DNA of 24,146 bases from JAZRUY01 sp045598845 (GTDB lineage: Bacteria > Verrucomicrobiota > Lentisphaeria > Victivallales > Victivallaceae): positions 1-24,146 of the forward strand of contig JAZRUY010000144.1 in NCBI GenBank assembly GCA_045598845.1. Direction: 5' to 3'. The stretch's first letter is position 1. Each line of letters opens with the position of its first letter. The notes beneath the pieces are model-generated. The model was not told the origin of the DNA and made no database searches. It was given only the letters and a program-made list of their open reading frames with translations. Positions 8,068-14,318 of this stretch are shown piece after piece. A program made the translations under genes and the position numbers.

Positions 8068-8935
8068 ATTTACTGTCGCGTTCATCGAACATTCTGCGCC
8101 GGTATTCCCCCGGAGGTACGCCCCGGCATTTTCTGAATACCCGCGAAAAGTAAAACTGATCCCGGAATCCAGCCGCCTTCGCCGCCTCCGCCACGGTTGC
8201 CGCCGGGTCGGAACGCCACAACGCTTCGGCCCGCTGCAACCGCCGTTCGGTGAGCAGGTCTTTGAACCCGCACCGGTAGTTTTTGCGCAGAAACTGGGAA
8301 ACAGTTGAAATGCTGCGGTTGAGCGCAGCCGCCATATCCTCCAGATGCACGTCTTCGGTACAGTGCGTTTCTATCCAGCGGTCGGCGTCATGCCGCATGC
8401 GGTCGCCGCGCAGCACCGCAAGTTCGCGTACCGCAATGTAATCCAGCAGCATTTTGAACAACCCCAGCATATTCGCCGCCTTTTTCGCCGGAATTTCCGG
8501 CAGTTCGCTGTAAGCGGATCGCAATTCGGAGCGGAGAATCCCGCCGCAATCAGACATTGCGCTGTCGGGCATTGTCCCGTCCGCGCGGTACTGGCCGATC
8601 ATGAGGAAACCGGCGAGTTCGTCATGCAGAAAAACCGGCGCCACCGCTTCGCGCAGCCCGGCATGGCAAGTGTATTCCAGAATATTTTTTGCCGCCACGG
8701 CTTCACTGCGTTTGGTTTTGTCGATCAGCAGACACTCCCTGAGTTTGCCCAGTTTTTCCTGTACTATGGAGCAGTAGCGGCAGTTGCGCATTCTGTGTCC
8801 GCGGGCGATTATCCGCCCGTCGGCGGTGAAAAAAGTCACCCGCACATCGAATACCGCCGCGAAATTATCGAGCAGTTTCAACACTTCCTGACTCAGCAGC
8901 AGTTCGAATGCGGTCGATTGCGGGCGGTTTCCCAT
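8045..8935 (-). CDS. AraC-family transcriptional regulator with PocR ligand-sensing domain
   Basis: 296 residues from the ATG at 8935. A PocR-type sensor domain occupies about 10-170, with a run of cysteines (NCRYCSIVQEKLGKLREC, C52/C55/C68, and YTCHAGL, C90) and VFLHDELAGFLMIGQYR. Two AraC-type helix-turn-helix motifs follow (about 185-285: LEDMAAALNRSISTVSQFLR, then VAEAAKAAGFRDQFYFSRVF and GVPPGEYRRR). PocR domains bind small hydrocarbon or sugar-derived ligands; the ligand here is unknown. The frame is open to an upstream ATG at 9001, but 8935 is preferred. It has AGGAGA 7 bases upstream, whereas 9001 lies upstream of the likely promoter. The divergent kinase gene is the obvious target. 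Confidence 0.9.
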   Translation of the reverse strand: MGNRPQSTAFELLLSQEVLKLLDNFAAVFDVRVTFFTADGRIIARGHRMRNCRYCSIVQEKLGKLRECLLIDKTKRSEAVAAKNILEYTCHAGLREAVAPVFLHDELAGFLMIGQYRADGTMPDSAMSDCGGILRSELRSAYSELPEIPAKKAANMLGLFKMLLDYIAVRELAVLRGDRMRHDADRWIETHCTEDVHLEDMAAALNRSISTVSQFLRKNYRCGFKDLLTERRLQRAEALWRSDPAATVAEAAKAAGFRDQFYFSRVFRKCRGVPPGEYRRRMFDERDSKFSAEQRQ

Positions 8936-8952
8936 ATTTATTCTCCTGGTGT

Positions 8953-9016
8953 TTTTACCGCGGTATGGCGGAATATACACCCGGATTGTCGTTTTGTCCA
9001 TATCATGGCGGTAAAA
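8953..9016. promoter_or_regulatory. Candidate operator region between PocR-AraC gene and kinase gene
   Basis: A direct repeat ATGGCGG occurs at 8965-8971 and 9005-9011, exactly 40 bases apart, close to four helical turns. A perfect palindrome TACCGCGGTA lies at 8956-8965, and an inverted pair TTTTACCGC (8953-8961) / GCGGTAAAA (9008-9016) spans the region. The distal repeat ends 10 bases before the -35 of the kinase promoter, the usual place for an AraC-type activator. The proximal repeat sits between the -10 and the predicted start of the regulator's own promoter. The sites are seen in the sequence; their binding by this regulator is inferred. Confidence 0.45.
8972..9000 (-). promoter_or_regulatory. 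Candidate promoter of the PocR-AraC regulator gene
   Basis: On the minus strand, TGGACA (8995-9000) and TATATT (8972-8977) are separated by 17 bases. The predicted start near 8965 falls in the TACCGCGGTA palindrome and gives a leader of about 30 bases to the ATG at 8935. This supports that start codon over the one at 9001. Confidence 0.5.
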
Positions 9017-9021
9017 CTCTA

Positions 9022-9050
9022 TTGGACGGATTTGTTGCCGGCATTATATT
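9022..9050 (+). promoter_or_regulatory. Candidate promoter of the kinase gene
   Basis: TTGGAC (9022-9027) and TATATT (9045-9050) are separated by 17 bases. The predicted start near 9057 gives a leader of about 58 bases. A repeat of the candidate operator ends 10 bases upstream of the -35. Confidence 0.5.
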
Positions 9051-9114
9051 ATTTCACATTTTCATTCACATTGATTCCCCGGAAGATACGTTCGGGGCGG
9101 GAAGGAGATCTGTT

Positions 9115-10203
9115 ATGGATGCGGTTTTGGAACAAGTGTGCGCCCTTTTTAATTATCCCGGCCGGGCAACGGCCGCTGAACCTTACGGAACCGGGCATAT
9201 CAACAGCACTTACGCGGTTACCGTGGATTGCGGCGGCCGGCCGGTACGCTATATCCTGCAGCGGTTGAATACCTCTATTTTCACTGAGCCGGAAAAACTA
9301 ATGGAAAATTTTCAAACGGTTACCGCGCATATTTCGGAAAAAATCGCCGCCGTTCCGTCCGCTGACCGCCGCTGTACTTTGCAGACAGTTTTTTCCCGGG
9401 ACGGAAAACCGTATGTAAAAGAGGCGGGCGGTTTCTACCGGAGTTATCTGTTTGTTGAAAATGCCCGCAGCATCGATGTGGTGTCGTCCCCGGAGCAGGC
9501 CTATGCCGCCGCTTTGGCATTCGGATCTTTTCAGGCGGATTTAGCCGATTTATCCGTCAGACTTAACGAGACTATTCCGGATTTTCATCATACCCCGAAA
9601 CGTTTGGCCGCTTTGGAATCCGCCGCCGCCGCGGATACCGCCGGCCGTTTGAAAAAAGTCCGTCCGGAGCTGGACTTCATTCTTTCCCGCGCCGCCGAAT
9701 GCGGCCGTCTGATCGATTTGCAGCGTGCCGGTCAAATTATCGAACGGGTCACCCACAACGACACCAAAATCAACAATGTGTTGCTCGATGACACCACCGG
9801 GAAGGGCTGCTGTGTGATCGATTTGGACACTACCATGCCGGGGTTGCCGCATTACGATTTCGGCGATATGGTGCGTACCGCCACCAGTCCGGCTGCGGAA
9901 GATGAAACGGATTTAACCAAAGTGACGATGCGTTTCGATTTCTTCGAAGCATTGCTGCGCGGTTATCTGCGCGGCGCCGGCCGGTTTCTGAACCGCACCG
10001 AACGCGGGCTGCTGCCGTTCTCCGGCAAATTGATCACCATGGAGATAGGAATGCGTTTCCTCACGGATTATCTTCAAGGCGATGTGTATTTCAAAACCAG
10101 CCGTCCCGATCACAATCTCGACCGTTGCCGCACTCAGCTGAAACTGGTGGAATCCATCGAGCGGCAATTCGACGCCATGCGCCGGCTGAACGATTCCGTT
10201 TGA
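9115..10203 (+). CDS. Sugar kinase of the aminoglycoside-phosphotransferase fold, N-acetylhexosamine 1-kinase-like
   Basis: 362 residues. The catalytic loop RVTHNDTKINNVLLD (D216, N221) and the metal-binding VIDLDTTMPG (D236/D238) are followed by HYDFGDMVRTATSPAAEDE. This pattern closely follows my memory of bifidobacterial NahK, which phosphorylates GlcNAc or GalNAc at C1 during salvage of mucin and milk glycans. The N-terminus has YGTGHINSTYAV and YILQRLN, also typical. The frame is open to an ATG at 8908, but the ATG at 9115 is chosen. It has AAGGAGA 7-8 bases upstream and lies downstream of a good promoter, and the upstream extension is not protein-like. Its divergent PocR-AraC neighbour probably controls it. 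Choline or homoserine kinase activity is an alternative, less likely because of the extended VIDLDTTMPG motif. Confidence 0.82.
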   Translation: MDAVLEQVCALFNYPGRATAAEPYGTGHINSTYAVTVDCGGRPVRYILQRLNTSIFTEPEKLMENFQTVTAHISEKIAAVPSADRRCTLQTVFSRDGKPYVKEAGGFYRSYLFVENARSIDVVSSPEQAYAAALAFGSFQADLADLSVRLNETIPDFHHTPKRLAALESAAAADTAGRLKKVRPELDFILSRAAECGRLIDLQRAGQIIERVTHNDTKINNVLLDDTTGKGCCVIDLDTTMPGLPHYDFGDMVRTATSPAAEDETDLTKVTMRFDFFEALLRGYLRGAGRFLNRTERGLLPFSGKLITMEIGMRFLTDYLQGDVYFKTSRPDHNLDRCRTQLKLVESIERQFDAMRRLNDSV

Positions 10204-10225
10204 CCGTCGGGAATATTTCCGGTCA
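10201..10225. terminator. Inverted repeat containing both convergent stop codons, possible weak terminator
   Basis: TGACCG (10201-10206) and CGGTCA (10220-10225) form a 6-base-pair stem with a 13-base loop. The arms begin with the TGA stop codons of the two convergent genes. There is no U-run on either side, so intrinsic termination would be weak. Confidence 0.25.
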
Positions 10226-11779
10226 GGTTCGAGTACCGGCATCCGCGTTTCCGTCATTCTTCGGCAGAACCGCATTGAGCATTTTTTCCGTGGCGTTGAC
10301 CGCCGCCACCACCTGATCGGAATCCACGCCGTTGGTAACGAAGGTTTTTCCGTTGAATCCCCAGGTGATGGTGGTTTCAACCAGCGCATCGGTTTTCCCC
10401 CCGGGGGGGATGGTGACCTGATAATCCAGCAGCCGCGGCATTTCTAAATCAAAATGACGCATGCATTTGCGGAGCGCTTTGGAGAACGCGTCATAACCGC
10501 CGTCTCCGGAACTGGACGCGGTGATCCTTTCTCCGTCGAATTCCATTATTATTTTCGCTTTCGGCGAACCGTTGCACCGGGTGGTTATTTCAAAGTCAAT
10601 CACCTTCACTCTGGATTCCAGCGGAGTGCGCATTACCGCCGACACAATGTAGGGCAGGTCGGCCGGAGTCATGGTTTTTTTCTTGTCACCGAGCCTTACT
10701 ATTTCAGCCAGGACCTTCTGCCGGATTTCCGGTGTCAGACAGATGCCGAGCGAATCCAGATTCTGTTCCAGAGAAGCCTTTCCGGAAAGTTTGCCCAGCG
10801 CGTATATCCGCTTGCGGTTGAACCGCTCCGGCAGCAGTGCGTTGCAGTACAGTTCCCCCTTTTTGTCACCGTCGGCATGCACTCCGCAGGTCTGGGTGAA
10901 CACATCCGCGCCCACGACCGGGGTATTCCACGCGCACCGCTTCCCCGAAATTCCCTGTACGGTTTCCGAAGCGTGCGCCAGTTCCCGTTCCGGAACCCGG
11001 CAACGGCATGAAGTCATATCGTTGAGCGCCGCGATAAATTGCGCCAGCGGCTGATTGCCGGCCCGCTCTCCAAGCCCGTTGACGGTGGTATGGATTCCGT
11101 TCGCTCCCGCCTGTACCGCCGCGATGCTGTTGGCGGTGACCATGCCGTAATCGTTGTGTCCGTGAAAATCAAAACGGAATTCCGGGAACGCCCTGGTCAG
11201 CCATTGAAAATATGTGCTTACTTCATCCGTGTTGAGAATTCCCAGAGTATCCGGCAGCATGAAACGGCGGACCGGCAGTCCGCGCATCCGGTTGAGAAAT
11301 TCGTAAACGTAATGAAAACTGCAGCGCATGCCGTTGGACCAGTCTTCCAGATACAGATTTACCGTTAGTCCCGCCTGCGCCGCCCGGGTTATTTCCGCTT
11401 CCACTTCACTGAAATGCCGCGCCGGATTTTTACGCAGCTGGGTAAGACAGTGCTTTTCCGAACCCTTGGCCAGCAGATTGATGCATCTGCCGCCGGCTTT
11501 GACGATCCAGTCTACCGAGCGGCCGCCGTCCGCGAATCCGAGAATTTCCATGTTATCCAGGCAGTCGCGGTGCGCCGCCCAGTTCAGAATCTGTACGACT
11601 CCGTCGCGCTCTCCCTCCGAAACCCGCGCCGAGCCGATTTCCAGCCGGTCGATTTTTAAACGTGAAATCAGCAGCCGGGCGAGTTCCAGCTTCTCCGCCG
11701 GGGTAAATGAAACCCCCGGCGTCTGTTCGCCGTCCCGCAATGTGGTGTCGAGTATTTCTATATACCGGTGATTTTTCAT
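10223..11779 (-). CDS. 2-isopropylmalate/citramalate synthase family protein with LeuA regulatory domain
   Basis: 518 residues. The catalytic barrel (about 1-285) has ILDTTLRDGEQTPGVSF with R15/D16, NVYLEDW-like NLYLEDWSNG, FMLPDTLGIL, and the metal-binding FDFHGHNDYG (H206, H208) followed by VNGLGERAGNQPL. A LeuA allosteric domain follows (about 395-510), with SSGDGGYDAFSKALRK and VATNGVD-like FVTNGVDSDQVVAAV. The enzyme condenses acetyl-CoA with a 2-oxo acid; whether that is 2-oxoisovalerate (leucine) or pyruvate (citramalate, isoleucine) cannot be decided from motifs alone. The sequence resembles the second LeuA-type protein of Bacteroidota more than classical LeuA. No leuB, leuC or leuD is adjacent. 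It is divergent from the SSS transporters and convergent with the kinase. Confidence 0.87.
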   Translation of the reverse strand: MKNHRYIEILDTTLRDGEQTPGVSFTPAEKLELARLLISRLKIDRLEIGSARVSEGERDGVVQILNWAAHRDCLDNMEILGFADGGRSVDWIVKAGGRCINLLAKGSEKHCLTQLRKNPARHFSEVEAEITRAAQAGLTVNLYLEDWSNGMRCSFHYVYEFLNRMRGLPVRRFMLPDTLGILNTDEVSTYFQWLTRAFPEFRFDFHGHNDYGMVTANSIAAVQAGANGIHTTVNGLGERAGNQPLAQFIAALNDMTSCRCRVPERELAHASETVQGISGKRCAWNTPVVGADVFTQTCGVHADGDKKGELYCNALLPERFNRKRIYALGKLSGKASLEQNLDSLGICLTPEIRQKVLAEIVRLGDKKKTMTPADLPYIVSAVMRTPLESRVKVIDFEITTRCNGSPKAKIIMEFDGERITASSSGDGGYDAFSKALRKCMRHFDLEMPRLLDYQVTIPPGGKTDALVETTITWGFNGKTFVTNGVDSDQVVAAVNATEKMLNAVLPKNDGNADAGTRT

Positions 11780-11816
11780 TTTCCGAAATTAAACCGTCCT
11801 GAAAAAATACGTTCCA

Positions 11817-11845
11817 AATATACCTTTGGTATCGCTGATTTGCAA
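11817..11845 (-). promoter_or_regulatory. Candidate promoter of the synthase gene with inverted repeat over the -10
   Basis: On the minus strand, TTGCAA (11840-11845) and TATATT (11817-11822) are separated by exactly 17 bases, about 38 bases upstream of the ATG. CCAAA (11814-11818) and TTTGG (11825-11829) form an inverted repeat with a 6-base spacer that covers the -10, a position suited to a repressor site. Confidence 0.5.
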
Positions 11846-11879
11846 AACGGAGAAAATCAGTGTACATTCACGGCACGGG

Positions 11880-11903
11880 TTTTCCGCTTTTTTCAGCGGG
11901 AAA
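11880..11903. repeat. Inverted repeat in the divergent synthase/transporter intergenic region
   Basis: CCGCT (11884-11888) and AGCGG (11895-11899) form the core. One G-T pair and three A-T pairs extend it to a 9-base-pair stem with a 6-base loop. It is just upstream of the -35 of the transporter promoter. No U-run follows, so it is more likely a protein-binding site or chance symmetry than a terminator. Confidence 0.3.
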
Positions 11904-11906
11904 AAG

Positions 11907-11935
11907 TGGACAATTTAATGTCGGAATACTATTCA
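11907..11935 (+). promoter_or_regulatory. Candidate promoter of the tandem SSS transporter operon
   Basis: TGGACA (11907-11912) and TATTCA (11930-11935) are separated by 17 bases. A start near 11942 leaves a leader of about 34 bases to the ATG at 11976. Confidence 0.42.
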
Positions 11936-11975
11936 GTGAAATAAAATAACACAAAACAGCGAAGGAAGCCTGGGC

Positions 11976-14288
11976 ATGCATTGGTTGGATTGGTGTATTA
12001 TGGTGATTCCCGTACTGGGGATTCTCGGAGTGGCGATTTATTCCCGGCACTATGTGCGCAGCGTGGTGGATTTTCTGGCCGCCGGACGGGTGGCCGGGCG
12101 TTATGTGCTGGCGGTGGGCGATCTGGCGATGGCGCTGTCGGTTATCACTTTGATCGGCTCCTGTGAAGCCAACTTCAAAACCGGATTTGCGGTCGGCTAC
12201 TGGGGCGCAATTGCTTCTCAGGTAAGCATTGTTCTTTCCCTAACCGGATTCTGCCTGTACCGTTTCCGCGAAACCAAAGCGCTCTCGATGGGGCAGTTTC
12301 TGGAAATGCGCTACAACCGTACTTTCCGCATTTTCGCCGCTTTTCTCCGCACTATCGCCGAAATGCTGACCAACGCCATCGGTCCCGCGGTGGCGGCGCG
12401 TTTCTTTATCTACTTCCTCGGTTTCCCGCAGTATGTCAATATCTTCGGGTATCAGGTTCAGTCTTTTCTGTTCGTGACCTTGATTGTGATTATCATGGCG
12501 CTGGTGGTGATGTGGACCGGCGGCCGTATCGCCTTGCTTATTACCGACAGTATCCAGGGGGTGCTGAGTTACCCGATCTTCGTTATCATTCTCGGCTGGA
12601 TCATTCTGCGGTTTTCCTGGACCGAGGAGATTGCGCCGGTGATGCTGGACCGCGCGGCCGGCGAAAGTTTCTTCAATCCGTTCGATGTGCAGAACCTGCG
12701 TGATTTCAATCTGTTCTCCACTTTTGTCGTTTTGGTTTCAGTTATTCTGAACCGGGCCAGCTGGGTCGGCAACGATACCAGTTCCAGCGGCAAAACCCCT
12801 CATGAGCAGAAGATGGCCGGCGTACTGGGTTCCTGGCGCAACGGATTCTCGTTCATTATGATGATGCTGGTTGCCATGGTGGTTATCGTGGTGATGGCGC
12901 ATGACAATTTCTCCGAGCGGGCGCACCTGATCCGCACCGAAATTTCCGACCGGGTGGCGGAGGAGATCCTGCCGGAGGAAACCCGCGGTATGCTGCATGA
13001 CGCTATCACCGCGTTGCCGGTTCAGCATCATGTGATCGGCGAGGATGCGCCGTTGTCGCAGGAGAACAACCATGACGTGATGTATCTGGAAACCGCTCAC
13101 AATGTACTGGGTCATGATGCCGCCGGCAATGAAAAATTCAAATTGTTCACCACTCTGTTCAATCAGGTGCGGGTGACCATTACTCTGCGGCAGATGCTTC
13201 CGGTCGGCATCGCCGGTCTGTTCTGTCTGCTTATGGTGATGCTGATGCTCTCCACCGATGACGGCCGCATCTTCAACTCGGCAGCCAGTATCGTGCAGGA
13301 CATCATTCTGCCTTTCCGCAAGACGCCGTTTACTCCCGAACAGCATATCCGGTGTTTGAAAATCTGCTCGCTGTTCGTATGCGTCTTTTTCTTCTGCTGC
13401 GCATTTGTGCCGCCGATGGACTATATCCAGATGTTCATCAGTGTAGTCGGCGCGATCTGGACCGGCGGCGCTGGTCCGGTGATGGTGTTCGGCCTGTACA
13501 GTAAGTTCGGCAATACCGCAGGTGCCTATGCCTCCTTGTTCGCCGGTTCCGGTATTTCGGTGAGCGGGGTATTGCTGCAGCGTAACTGGGCCGGTTCGGT
13601 TTATCCGTTCCTGGTCCGTCATGGTTGGGTGGAAGGAGTGGGTAGTTTCCTGGAAACAGTTTCCGCGCCGTTCCATCCGCTGGTTGTCTGGGAGATGTCG
13701 CCGGTTACTTTTCCGATCAATTCCTATGAGATCTATTTTCTCGCCATGCTGTTCGGAACTGTCGCCTATGTGGTTGTTTCGCTGATCGCCTACCGCAAGC
13801 CTTACAATCTGGACCGGCTGCTGCACCGCGGGGAATACGCCATTGACGGGGAACGCAAGATCAAGATTAAATGGACGTTCGGCAATATAATTTCCAACCT
13901 TATCGGTATCACGCCGGAATATTCCCGCGGCGACAAGTTCGTGGCCTGGCTGGTGTTCGGTTACAGCATTGTCTTCGGTCTGGTTTGCAATTTCTTTACC
14001 GTCCTGATCTGGAACCTCGGTTATTTCTTTTCCTGGATTCCCTGGGATCCGTGGCCGAAGGAGTGGTGGGGGTATTACTACCTGATAACCGGCGTCGTCA
14101 TCGAATCGGTGATCGGTGTCTGCTCAACGGTCTGGTTCATGTGGGGCGGCACCCGCGATGTTTTCCGGTTGTTCCGCGATCTGCGTTTGCGCAAGGATAA
14201 TCCGCTGGACAACGGCTCGGTGGTCGGTCAGGTGTCCGCCGCCGATGCGGCGGTTTTCAAGCAGGGAAACAAGAAACTGGAAGACTGA
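11976..14288 (+). CDS. Sodium:solute symporter (SSS) family transporter, first of two tandem paralogs
   Basis: 770 residues, with many hydrophobic helices. The N-terminal part has YVRSVVDFLAAGRVAGRYVL and later HEQKMAGVLGSWRNG, typical of SSS proteins that couple Na+ entry to solute uptake in the inner membrane. STDDGRIFNSAASIVQDIIL (about 425-444) and GGAGPVMVFGLYSKFGNTAG (about 496-515) are the conserved C-half helices. At about 308-405 a roughly 95-residue hydrophilic loop, rich in D, E and H, separates two helices; ordinary SSS proteins (about 500-550 residues) lack it. A C-terminal extension after AYRKPYNLDRLLHRGEYAID also adds length. The substrate is unknown; sugars, sugar acids or other carboxylates are all possible. 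The start is supported by AAGGAAG about 10 bases upstream. Confidence 0.88.
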   Translation: MHWLDWCIMVIPVLGILGVAIYSRHYVRSVVDFLAAGRVAGRYVLAVGDLAMALSVITLIGSCEANFKTGFAVGYWGAIASQVSIVLSLTGFCLYRFRETKALSMGQFLEMRYNRTFRIFAAFLRTIAEMLTNAIGPAVAARFFIYFLGFPQYVNIFGYQVQSFLFVTLIVIIMALVVMWTGGRIALLITDSIQGVLSYPIFVIILGWIILRFSWTEEIAPVMLDRAAGESFFNPFDVQNLRDFNLFSTFVVLVSVILNRASWVGNDTSSSGKTPHEQKMAGVLGSWRNGFSFIMMMLVAMVVIVVMAHDNFSERAHLIRTEISDRVAEEILPEETRGMLHDAITALPVQHHVIGEDAPLSQENNHDVMYLETAHNVLGHDAAGNEKFKLFTTLFNQVRVTITLRQMLPVGIAGLFCLLMVMLMLSTDDGRIFNSAASIVQDIILPFRKTPFTPEQHIRCLKICSLFVCVFFFCCAFVPPMDYIQMFISVVGAIWTGGAGPVMVFGLYSKFGNTAGAYASLFAGSGISVSGVLLQRNWAGSVYPFLVRHGWVEGVGSFLETVSAPFHPLVVWEMSPVTFPINSYEIYFLAMLFGTVAYVVVSLIAYRKPYNLDRLLHRGEYAIDGERKIKIKWTFGNIISNLIGITPEYSRGDKFVAWLVFGYSIVFGLVCNFFTVLIWNLGYFFSWIPWDPWPKEWWGYYYLITGVVIESVIGVCSTVWFMWGGTRDVFRLFRDLRLRKDNPLDNGSVVGQVSAADAAVFKQGNKKLED

Positions 14289-14318
14289 AGCGGATAACGG
14301 GGAAGGAGAGGTTCAGTT

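Noticed and set aside
8936..9001. 22-residue N-terminal extension of the PocR-AraC protein to an ATG at 9001
   Set aside because: The best promoter for the gene lies inside this stretch, and the ATG at 8935 has AGGAGA at good spacing.
8908..9114. Upstream extension of the kinase frame to an ATG at 8908
   Set aside because: The extension would overlap the regulator start and both promoters. The ATG at 9115 has a strong AAGGAGA and gives the family's normal N-terminus.
12738..13826. Long open frame of 362 codons on the minus strand opposite the first SSS transporter
   Set aside because: It has low-complexity His/Gln-rich composition typical of antisense frames and no start signal. The transporter frame is well supported.
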